From contig JBBRHE010000070.1 in assembly GCA_038223165.1 (NCBI GenBank), positions 1 to 15,854 of the forward strand: 15,854 nt of DNA. Reading direction: 5' to 3'. A program made the position numbers and the translations under genes. The notes under the pieces are model-generated. The model was given only the letters and a program-made list of their open reading frames with translations. It was not told the DNA's origin and searched no databases. This DNA comes from DASYHQ01 sp038223165 (lineage in GTDB: Bacteria > Planctomycetota > Phycisphaerae > Tepidisphaerales > Tepidisphaeraceae). Shown piece by piece: positions 1 through 7,076 of the stretch. Each line of letters starts with the position of its first letter. The first letter of the stretch is position 1.

Positions 1-30
1 CTGTTCCCCTTGCTGTACCTGATCCGCTAA
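1..30 (+). CDS. C-terminal end of an upstream gene, probably cytochrome c oxidase subunit III
   Basis: Frame 1 reads LFPLLYLIR and then TAA at 28-30, so a gene enters from the left edge. Many bacterial cytochrome c/quinol oxidase subunit III proteins end in a last transmembrane helix with an LFPLLYL-type sequence, and the next gene 24 bp downstream is a subunit IV-like protein. The order subunit III then subunit IV is standard for haem-copper oxidase operons. Only nine codons are visible, so the identity rests mostly on this context. Confidence 0.55.
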   Translation: MFPLLYLIR

Positions 31-54
31 CTACGGACACAACGGACTCGACCC

Positions 55-552
55 ATGGCCACGCACGCTTCGACAACCACCGCCCCCTCGCACGGCACGC
101 ACGCCGGTGTTGCCTCACACAAGCACGTGGGGTCGGTCGGCACCTACATCGTCGTCTGGTTCGTCCTGATGATCCTTCTGCTGGCAACCGTGCTGGCCGT
201 CGAGATCGACCTTGAGCACATGTTGTTCTCAGGCGCCAACATCACGCTGGCGATGCTCATCGCGTTCATCAAGATGATGATCGTCATGCTGTGGTTCATG
301 CACGTAAAAGAAGCCAGCAAGCTCATTTGGGTCTTTGCTGCTGCCAGCTTTCTCTGGTGGGGCATTATGCTCGGCTTCACCGCTCAGGACTACCACACCC
401 GCGGCTACTTCCCGGGCTGGGAGACCCCCGTTAACGAAAGCTATACCCCCGCCCACCTCAAGCTGACCAACGCCGCCGAGCAGCGCAGTGTCGGTGCCAA
501 GGGTGACACGCCGCAGCAGGCTGGACCGGATTCGGGCACCATCGAGAAGTAG
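55..552 (+). CDS. Cytochrome c oxidase subunit IV-like membrane protein (COX4_pro family)
   Basis: This 165-residue protein is probably the small accessory subunit IV of a haem-copper terminal oxidase in the cytoplasmic membrane. It has a His/Thr-rich hydrophilic N-terminus (1-28) and three hydrophobic segments at about 29-49, 61-82 and 89-109. The helix-2 sequence IKMMIVMLWFMHVKEASKL matches the conserved KxxLVxxFFMHLK-type signature of prokaryotic subunit IV. The family is usually about 100-115 residues; here a hydrophilic tail of about 55 residues follows helix 3, so the protein is longer than usual. The ATG at 55 lies 24 bp after the stop of the putative subunit III gene, which implies co-transcription. 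No strong Shine-Dalgarno is seen. The fold assignment is fairly sure, the exact oxidase type (caa3, aa3 or bo3-like) is not. Confidence 0.85.
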   Translation: MATHASTTTAPSHGTHAGVASHKHVGSVGTYIVVWFVLMILLLATVLAVEIDLEHMLFSGANITLAMLIAFIKMMIVMLWFMHVKEASKLIWVFAAASFLWWGIMLGFTAQDYHTRGYFPGWETPVNESYTPAHLKLTNAAEQRSVGAKGDTPQQAGPDSGTIEK

Positions 553-577
553 CCACTCGTTACCACGTCCGACAAGT

Positions 578-616
578 GCCACGTTGCGACCGTCCGACGA
601 ACGTCACAACGTTGGC
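578..616. other. Weak hairpin between convergent genes
   Basis: In the 79-bp gap between the cox gene and asnB, which converge, GCCACGTTG (578-586) can pair with CAACGTTGGC (607-616) through nine base pairs with one bulged T. No T-tract follows on either strand, so it is not a standard intrinsic terminator. It may only slow transcription. Confidence 0.2.
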
Positions 617-631
617 GTTGGCAGGGACCCG

Positions 632-2599
632 CTATCCGATGATGATGGGAACGTCCTCGACCTCATCGACCGGCACGTGAAATGTCTCGCGTTGCTGTTG
701 CCACCAAAGTTCGAGCATCAGCAGTGCGTATAGGCGCTGGCCATGCTCCTGGCGGCCACTGGTGTGCTCGTCGACGAGCTGGTGGACGACGTTGATGTCG
801 AAGTGTTCGATCGCGAACGAGTCGTGGCCAAACAACGCATCGTTCAGCATCGATTTCAAGCCCGCGTCATCGCGAAGCCACTCACCGATCGGCACGGCAA
901 AGCCCATCTTTCGGCGGGTAAAGACCCACTTTGGCAGGAACTTCGCAAACGCTTCGCGCAACATCCGCTTAGGGCCACCCTTCAGCAAGTCCGCCGTGCT
1001 GAGGCCCGCAGCGAACGTCACCAGCTCGTGGTCCATGAACGGACTGCGCACTTCAAGGTTGTGAAGCATCGAGGCCCGATCAACCTTTGTCAGCAGATCA
1101 TTCGGCAGATAAGTCACCCGATCCAATGCCAGAGCCGCTTGCACCGGATCGCGCCCACCCATGAAGGCGTCGAGCGAGCCGGCGATGTAGTCGACGTAAT
1201 GCAGGTCGACCGCGTCCTCGCGCATAAGGTCGGCAATCATTTGCGGATTGAATAACCGCACATAGCTGGCATAGCGCCCGTTGGCGCCGAGATCGATCGT
1301 CTGGAAAAACCGCTTCATCCGCGAAGCCAGCGATTTGGGGTGCCCGGACGCCCGTCCGTCGGCAAAGTCGTGTGCCAGCTTCGTACGCAGCCACATCGGA
1401 AGGAGGCGGACGGTTCGGTCCCAGTTCATCGCGCGGTAGCGCTCATATCCACCGAACAGCTCGTCGCCACCATCACCACTGAGGGCGACCGTCACATGCT
1501 GGCGTGTCTCGCGAGACAGGTAGTGCGTCGGCAACGCCGACGAATCCGCGAACGGCTCACCATACACGACTGCCAGCTTGGGAAGGTCCTGGACGGCGTC
1601 CGGGCGCACAACGAACGTCTCGTGCGTCGTCCCCAAATGCTCGGCGACCTGCCTGGCGAACGATGTCTCGTCGTAGCGCATATCCTCGAAGCCGATCGAG
1701 AACGTCTGTGTCGGACTGTCCGCCTGCGCACACGCAGCGATGATGCTCGAGTCCATCCCCCCCGAAAGGAATACGCCGAGCGGTCGATCACTCACCAATT
1801 GCCGGCGCACGGCCTTGGCGACCAATTCACGCGTGCGGGCCGGTGTGTAGACGGGGTTCCCTGTCTCAGCAATGTTGGGGTCGTAGTACTGCTTGCTCCA
1901 CAGCTGCTTGCCATGCTGCCACAAGACGCACGTGCGCGGTGGCAACTGGCTCGTTGATTGATAGATCGTGTGGCCTGCGGAACCCTCGACGTAACCGTAG
2001 CGCAGATAGTGTTCCAACGACGGTCGGCTGATGGTCTTGTCGAACCAGGGCAACCGCCGCAACGCGCCGATCTCCGACGCAAACGCAATCACGGTCGCGG
2101 TGCCCGCGCTAGCGGTCGTCCAGTAAAGCGGCTTCTGCCCCATGCGATCGCGGGCCAGAAACAGCGAGCCGTTGTCCTCGTCCCACACCGCAAAGGCATA
2201 CATGCCGTTGAGCTTCGCAAGAGCGGCCTCTCGCCATGTGTCGTACGCCAGCAGCAAAACTTCCGTGTCCCCTTCGGTCGCCCAGTTGTGATCTGGACGG
2301 ACCTCGGTCAGTTCGGCGCGAAGCTCGCGATAGTTGTAGATCTCTCCGTTGAAAACGATGGTTTTCGAGCCGATCGTGAATGGTTGCATCGACCGCTCGT
2401 CCGGATCGATGATCGCCAGCCGCCGAAACGCCAGCGCGGCCTGGGGGGCATCGAGCGTGATCTCATGATCTTTACGGTTGAACCACAACCGTTCCCCATC
2501 CGGCCCACGATGCGCGATGGCGGCGCTGAGCAGCGACAGCACGCCCGGTGACGTGCGATATCGTTCATCCCACGCGATGATTCCAGCAATTCCACACAT
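632..2599 (-). CDS. asnB: Glutamine-hydrolysing asparagine synthetase (AsnB-type amidotransferase)
   Basis: This 655-residue cytoplasmic enzyme transfers ammonia from glutamine to an ATP-activated aspartate, or in some paralogues to a sugar carboxylate. I chose the ATG at 2599 because MCGIAGI places the catalytic Cys at position 2 as the family requires. An in-frame ATG 14 codons upstream would bury it. The class II glutaminase domain shows HRGPDGE (30-36), FNGEIYNY (83-90) and TEGDTEVLLLAY. The synthetase domain shows the PP-loop SGGMDSS (279-285), then SGDGGDELFGGYERY (374-388) and LEVRSPFMDHELV. All key motifs are present, so it should be active. A GGAT lies upstream of the ATG. Relatives in polysaccharide clusters modify sugars, so a WbpS-like amidotransferase role is possible; no sugar genes flank it directly here. 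Confidence 0.92.
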   Translation of the reverse strand: MCGIAGIIAWDERYRTSPGVLSLLSAAIAHRGPDGERLWFNRKDHEITLDAPQAALAFRRLAIIDPDERSMQPFTIGSKTIVFNGEIYNYRELRAELTEVRPDHNWATEGDTEVLLLAYDTWREAALAKLNGMYAFAVWDEDNGSLFLARDRMGQKPLYWTTASAGTATVIAFASEIGALRRLPWFDKTISRPSLEHYLRYGYVEGSAGHTIYQSTSQLPPRTCVLWQHGKQLWSKQYYDPNIAETGNPVYTPARTRELVAKAVRRQLVSDRPLGVFLSGGMDSSIIAACAQADSPTQTFSIGFEDMRYDETSFARQVAEHLGTTHETFVVRPDAVQDLPKLAVVYGEPFADSSALPTHYLSRETRQHVTVALSGDGGDELFGGYERYRAMNWDRTVRLLPMWLRTKLAHDFADGRASGHPKSLASRMKRFFQTIDLGANGRYASYVRLFNPQMIADLMREDAVDLHYVDYIAGSLDAFMGGRDPVQAALALDRVTYLPNDLLTKVDRASMLHNLEVRSPFMDHELVTFAAGLSTADLLKGGPKRMLREAFAKFLPKWVFTRRKMGFAVPIGEWLRDDAGLKSMLNDALFGHDSFAIEHFDINVVHQLVDEHTSGRQEHGQRLYALLMLELWWQQQRETFHVPVDEVEDVPIIIG

Positions 2600-2929
2600 G
2601 TGCGTATCCAGCATATCGGCATTCGAGCAAGGATGGATCATTCACGACGTTCGCCCGCACACCCGCTGGTCCGGTAAATCGCGACCGCCAGTAAGTCCAA
2701 CCGCCCTGCCCACACGCATCTGACCATTTTTAGAAGGAAATTGGACCACCAAACACGCCAGGAAGCTCAACTCTTTCGCCTTGCTTGGCGTGCATGGCGC
2801 TCTTGGCGGTTCGCTTTCCACTTCCGGATTGACCGAACGCGTGCGTCCCATCCAACCAATGACCCTCTTACGCGCCGATCCGTTTTTACACCCTTGCCAC
2901 AAACGCCGATCCCCGCGAAAGTGTCGGCC
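2600..2929. other. 330-bp divergent intergenic region, no gene recognised
   Basis: This gap separates asnB (-) from the Dabb gene (+) and must hold both promoters. Short frames through it have no protein-like composition. I could not identify a convincing -35/-10 pair or a palindrome that would mark an operator. Confidence 0.4.
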
Positions 2930-3232
2930 ATGTTCATCCATACGGTTTACTTCTGGCTCAAGCCCGACGCCCCCTCAACGGCACGCGATCAGTTGGAATC
3001 CGATTGCGACGAGTATCTCGGCGCGATCCCCGGTGTGAAGTTCCTTTTCACCGGCACGCCCGCAGGCACCGACCGCCCGGTCGTCGACAACTCGTACGCC
3101 GTCGGCATCACCGTCGTCCTCGAAGACTCAGCCGGTCACGACGTCTACCAAACGCACCCGCTGCACTTGGACTTCATCGCGCGCAATAAGGCGAACTGGG
3201 CCAAGGTCCAGGTGTACGACCACGTTGAATGA
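2930..3232 (+). CDS. Dabb (stress-responsive A/B barrel) domain protein
   Basis: A 100-residue single-domain protein of the dimeric alpha/beta-barrel Dabb family. The family signature is visible as HTVYFWLKPDAP near the N-terminus and HPLHLDFIARN near residues 76-86. The length is typical for a lone Dabb domain. Members are small cytoplasmic proteins with diverse or unknown roles, including a few cyclases and stress proteins, so no reaction can be assigned. The ATG at 2930 is chosen because it places the conserved first strand at the N-terminus; a longer in-frame start at 2741 would add 63 residues of Arg-rich, non-conserved sequence. The Shine-Dalgarno is weak. The glycosidase gene starts 75 bp downstream on the same strand, with a palindromic repeat in between. 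Confidence 0.85.
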   Translation: MFIHTVYFWLKPDAPSTARDQLESDCDEYLGAIPGVKFLFTGTPAGTDRPVVDNSYAVGITVVLEDSAGHDVYQTHPLHLDFIARNKANWAKVQVYDHVE

Positions 3233-3235
3233 TTC

Positions 3236-3287
3236 GTAGGGTGGGCATTGCCCACCGCGAGCGACTTAGTGGGCAGTGCCACTCTAC
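3236..3287. repeat. REP-like inverted repeat (GTGGGCA/TGCCCAC type)
   Basis: The left arm 3236-3255 (GTAGGGTGGGCATTGCCCAC) and right arm 3269-3287 (GTGGGCAGTGCCACTCTAC) are near-perfect inverted copies around a 13-bp centre. Each arm is itself nearly palindromic. It begins four bases after the Dabb stop codon and ends 20 bp before the glycosidase start. The arrangement is that of a dispersed palindromic (REP/BIME-like) element. In RNA it would form a strong hairpin and may separate expression of the two genes. Confidence 0.75.
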
Positions 3288-3307
3288 GCAATGCAAGGAA
3301 GCTCATC

Positions 3308-4387
3308 ATGCAGAACCTCGACCACATGATCACCACCGCCAGCAAGGGCCGGTGGTCCAGGAAGAAGGCCAACGACTGGTACGCCGGCGTGAAGTGGCCG
3401 GTCGGCGCCAACTTCATGCCCGCCAGCGCCATCAACCAGCTTGAGATGTGGCAGGACGCCACGTTCGACGCGGCCCGCATTGACAAGGAGCTCGGTTGGG
3501 CAGCGTCGCTGGGCATGAACTCCATGCGCGTCTTCCTGCACGACCTGCTCTGGAAGCACGAGAGGAAGGCGTTCCTGAAGAATGTCGACGCCTACCTGAA
3601 GATCGCAAAGCGCCACAAGATCCGCACGATGTTCGTCTTCTTCGATTCGTGCTGGTACCAGTTCCCCTATCCCGGCAAGCAGATGCCGCCCGAACCAGGT
3701 GTGCATAACAGTGGCTGGCTGCAAAGCCCAGGCGTGCGTTACCTGCGCGACGCGACGCTGTTCGACGAGTTAGAGGAGTACGTCACCGGCATCGTCCACC
3801 ATTTCCGCGACGACGACCGTGTGCTCGTGTGGGACATCTGGAACGAGCCGGACAACAACAACCACATGAGCCGCGGCATCCGGGACATTGCCAACAAGGG
3901 CGCGGTCGTCGCGCCACTATTGGCCAAAACCTTCAAGTGGGCCCGTGCCGGCAAACCGTCGCAACCGTTAACCAGCGGCATCTGGCTCGGTGATTGGGAC
4001 CAAGACGCCAAACTGCAATCGTGGCAACGCGTGCAGCTTGAAGGCAGCGACGTCATCAGCTTCCATCGCTACAGCGACCTGCCAATCACGCGCGCGAGCG
4101 TCGATCAACTGCGGCGGTTCGGTCGCCCGATGCTCTGCACCGAGTATATGGCCCGCGCCGTCGGTAGCACGTTCGAGGCGATCCTCCCCTACTTCAAGGA
4201 AGAGAAGATCGCGGCCTACAACTGGGGCTTCGTCGCAGGGAAATCACAGACGTTCTACCCGTGGGACAGTTGGCAAAGCCCCTACCCACCCGAACCACCT
4301 CTTTGGTTTCACGACATCTTCCGTAAGAACGGGAAGGCCTATCGGAAGGAAGAGGTGCAGCTGATCACGCGGGTGACGGGCGGTTAA
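3308..4387 (+). CDS. GH5-like clan GH-A glycoside hydrolase
   Basis: A 359-residue TIM-barrel glycosidase, related to proteins often annotated as cellulase-family hydrolase or 1,4-beta-xylanase. Visible motifs are LGWAASLGMNSMRVFLHDLLW (about 62-82), FVFFDSCW, and the clan-A acid/base signature DIWNEPDN with Glu180. A strand-6 SFHRYSD is followed by the strand-7 nucleophile in LCTEYMAR (Glu279). Both catalytic Glu residues are present, so it should be active, probably on beta-linked glycans, but the substrate cannot be read from the sequence. No signal peptide is seen from the start at 3308, so the protein looks cytoplasmic. That start has an AAGGAAG 6-7 bases upstream; an alternative ATG at 3248 lies inside the palindromic repeat and is rejected. 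The gene converges on the ATPase gene with a 27-bp gap. Confidence 0.85.
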   Translation: MQNLDHMITTASKGRWSRKKANDWYAGVKWPVGANFMPASAINQLEMWQDATFDAARIDKELGWAASLGMNSMRVFLHDLLWKHERKAFLKNVDAYLKIAKRHKIRTMFVFFDSCWYQFPYPGKQMPPEPGVHNSGWLQSPGVRYLRDATLFDELEEYVTGIVHHFRDDDRVLVWDIWNEPDNNNHMSRGIRDIANKGAVVAPLLAKTFKWARAGKPSQPLTSGIWLGDWDQDAKLQSWQRVQLEGSDVISFHRYSDLPITRASVDQLRRFGRPMLCTEYMARAVGSTFEAILPYFKEEKIAAYNWGFVAGKSQTFYPWDSWQSPYPPEPPLWFHDIFRKNGKAYRKEEVQLITRVTGG

Positions 4388-4414
4388 GTGATCCGCAAGA
4401 CGGCGCTCGCTCAG

Positions 4415-6913
4415 CTACTCCCATGCCGAGGTCGACTTCCCGTCTTCGGTCTGCCAGTACGGCGTCCACGTCAGCACGATTCCCTCGATCGTGATGTTCG
4501 ACTTCTTCGGGCGCACCGCGGTCGTTTCCAAGGGTTCGGTCGAGGGGTCGAACGCGATCTCCATGGCGTTGACCTCGGCTTGAAACTGTGCGTCGAGCTC
4601 GGCCTGCTGGGCTTGGATCGACTCAACCGTTTCCTCGGCGCGGGTGACGTCCCCGTACTGTTGGCTGGACCGGCCGACTCCACGCGCCGCGGTGGTGGCT
4701 TTGCCGACATTTCCTACGCTCACCTTCTTGCGACCCAGGAAGGCGCCGAGAACGGTGGCGCCTATCGAGACCGCCGTCTGGAACGAACTGGTCCGCGCCT
4801 GTGACTTCTCCCGATCAACCGCCTGCTGCGCCCGTCGCAGCCGCTCCTGCATCCCCGCAAGTTTCGGGGCGTACTTCTGGCGAAGCTTGTCGACTGCGGC
4901 ATCCCGCTGTTCCCTCGCTGCGGTGTTCAGGCGCACACGGAAGTCGCGCTCTGTCTCGCCGGGCTTGGAGAGCAGGCCATAGCGGGCGCTCTTGATCAGA
5001 TCGACCCGCTGGGTGCGCAGGATGACGTCCGTTAACTGCTTGGCCCAGGCGTCGTAGTTCTTCGCGTTCGTCGCGTAGTCGGGGACGTTGGCGTACGAGC
5101 CATCTGCCTGCGGTTCGGCGTCAAGGTCTGCCTGCGCCAGGTCCACCGCCGTCGCGGCGCTCCAGTCGATGTGACCGTCCGCGCCCCGCGCCGCGGTCAG
5201 GGTGTAGTTGCGGGTCTCGTCGATGCCCGTCTTCGTGTCCTGAAAGTAGACCTCCGCAAACGCCAGCAACGCCGGGCGATACAGAAGCATCGCACCCTCG
5301 GGATGCTGGGACCGCACGGGGATGAAGCTCTGGTGAATCTTGGGGTTGAGCACCGGTCGCGCCGCCCTACGGGCAGTCACGGTCGTGGCTTCAACCTCGT
5401 CGTCCTCCACGACCGTGGGCGTCTTGTTGTTCCCATCGACTCGGCCAATCCCCGCGTTGCTCATCGGCGCGTCGATTCCCTTCACCGCTTCGTTCGGTCG
5501 CGTTAGTTGTTTTAACTGGTTTCGCGTTAATGGCCCGCGCAGATAGCTCAGTGCCCAGCGGGTCTCGAAGACGACCGGTTCGGCATCGTGCACGTTGTTC
5601 ATCAGGAAGACGCGGTTGCTCAGAGATGACAGCTTGGCGCTCATCTTCTGCCGGTCGAACCCGACGCCCGCCTGCGCGCTGGCGCCCGCCAGGCCGTCGA
5701 GGACGCGCAGTTTGTCGCGCTCGGTCTGCAGTCGGCCGATGAACCAGGTGCCGGCGTTGCTCAGGCCCTTGTAGTCGATGTCGACCGGGTTCTGCGTCGC
5801 CAGCACCACGCCCACGCCATACGCGCGGGCCTGCTTCATCAGTGTCAGCAGTGGGCCCTTGCTCGGTGGGTTCGCGACCGGTGGGAAGTACCCGAAGATC
5901 TCGTCCATGTAGAGGACGGCCCGCAGGCTCGTCGTGCCGCTCTGACCGCGCATCCAACCGATCACCTGGTTCAGTAGCAGCGAGACGAAGAACATCCGCT
6001 CGGCGTCCGACAGGTGGGCGATCGAGAAGATCGAGATCTTCGGTTTGCCCACAGGGCTGTAGAGGATCTGGTCGATGTCCAGCGCGTCACCACTCAACCA
6101 CGACGCGAACCCCGGCGCCGCCAGCAGGTTGTTGAGCTTCATCGCCAGGTTGCCGCGATCCTTTGGCGAGTAGAACGAGTCGATGTCGATCACGCCCACG
6201 CGCCCAAACGGGGGTGATTGGATCTGCTGGATAAGCGTCTCTAAACTCAGCTCCTTTCCGTCTTTCCACGCGGTGTTGAACAGCGTGGATAACAGGATGT
6301 GCTCGCGCGACTGGATCGGGTCGGCGTCGATCCCGAGCAGCCCGAGCAGGCTCGTCACGGTCGTGCTGATGCGCTCCTGCAGCAGATCATGGTCATCAAC
6401 GATCGACTGGTCGGGCGCGCTGAGCGATTTCAGGATCGACACCGACCTTCCCGCGCTGCTGCCCGGGGTGTAGACGAGGAAGTCGGCGGCGTCGCGCAGC
6501 TTCTGGATGCGCTCTTTGCTCTGGCCCCACTGCGCCAGGCCTTTCGTCCACATCTCTGCCTGCTGCTGGGCGTACTGGTCGGCCGTCAGTTTCTTCTTCT
6601 CGGCGTCGTCCTCGTTGATCCACGGGCGGAATTCCTCAGCCGAGAGGTTGGGGAACGTCAGCAGCAGGTTCGACAGGTCTCCCTTGGGGTCGATGACGAT
6701 CGCGGGGATATTGTCGATCGCGGCCTCTTCGAGCAGGCCGATGCACAGGCCCGTCTTGCCACTGCCGGTCATGCCGACGCAGACCGCGTGGGTGACGAGG
6801 TCCTTGCTGTCATACAGGATCAGGTCCCCACTCCGCTGTTTGGCGGCGATGTCGTATTTCTGACCGAGGTAGAACTCACCGAGCTTTTCGAAATCCTGGG
6901 TTGTCGGGGTCAT
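4415..6913 (-). CDS. HerA/DUF87-type P-loop ATPase with a long C-terminal region
   Basis: An 832-residue ATPase of the HerA-FtsK superfamily, whose members form hexameric rings that pump DNA or polypeptides. Walker A is GMTGSGKT (47-54), VIDPKGDL follows at 73-80, and Walker B is AVLYMDEIFG (332-341). A sensor-like stretch ARAYGVGVVLATQNPVDIDY (362-381) and FIGRLQTERDKLR, with candidate arginine fingers, complete the core. Residues after about 520 are family-specific: coiled coil about 657-708, a Gly-rich hydrophobic segment VSIGATVLGAFLG (715-727), a second coil about 757-785, then a short beta-rich end. GGAGA lies seven bases before the ATG. No nurA nuclease or conjugation gene is adjacent, so DNA resection, conjugation or defence roles are all unproven. 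Upstream, capD on the same strand is separated by 163 bp and a terminator-like hairpin. Confidence 0.8.
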   Translation of the reverse strand: MTPTTQDFEKLGEFYLGQKYDIAAKQRSGDLILYDSKDLVTHAVCVGMTGSGKTGLCIGLLEEAAIDNIPAIVIDPKGDLSNLLLTFPNLSAEEFRPWINEDDAEKKKLTADQYAQQQAEMWTKGLAQWGQSKERIQKLRDAADFLVYTPGSSAGRSVSILKSLSAPDQSIVDDHDLLQERISTTVTSLLGLLGIDADPIQSREHILLSTLFNTAWKDGKELSLETLIQQIQSPPFGRVGVIDIDSFYSPKDRGNLAMKLNNLLAAPGFASWLSGDALDIDQILYSPVGKPKISIFSIAHLSDAERMFFVSLLLNQVIGWMRGQSGTTSLRAVLYMDEIFGYFPPVANPPSKGPLLTLMKQARAYGVGVVLATQNPVDIDYKGLSNAGTWFIGRLQTERDKLRVLDGLAGASAQAGVGFDRQKMSAKLSSLSNRVFLMNNVHDAEPVVFETRWALSYLRGPLTRNQLKQLTRPNEAVKGIDAPMSNAGIGRVDGNNKTPTVVEDDEVEATTVTARRAARPVLNPKIHQSFIPVRSQHPEGAMLLYRPALLAFAEVYFQDTKTGIDETRNYTLTAARGADGHIDWSAATAVDLAQADLDAEPQADGSYANVPDYATNAKNYDAWAKQLTDVILRTQRVDLIKSARYGLLSKPGETERDFRVRLNTAAREQRDAAVDKLRQKYAPKLAGMQERLRRAQQAVDREKSQARTSSFQTAVSIGATVLGAFLGRKKVSVGNVGKATTAARGVGRSSQQYGDVTRAEETVESIQAQQAELDAQFQAEVNAMEIAFDPSTEPLETTAVRPKKSNITIEGIVLTWTPYWQTEDGKSTSAWE

Positions 6914-7009
6914 CGCGATGTCTCCGTAACACTGTCACTGAACGGACCGATCCGGAGTTATACCGGAGCGCGGTGGGAACGACGTACTGGCGGCATCTGC
7001 AGATCGGAC

Positions 7010-7041
7010 AAAATCCCGGACGATTTGAGGAGAATCCGGGA
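7010..7041 (-). terminator. Probable intrinsic terminator of capD
   Basis: Read on the minus strand, TCCCGGA (7041-7035) pairs perfectly with TCCGGGA (7020-7014) across a 14-base loop, and TTTTG follows at once. It lies 36 bp past the capD stop codon. The stem is only seven pairs and the T-tract is short, so termination may be partial. Confidence 0.45.
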
Positions 7042-7076
7042 CGGGTTCTTGCGGATTGGGGGACCGACCGGACAGG

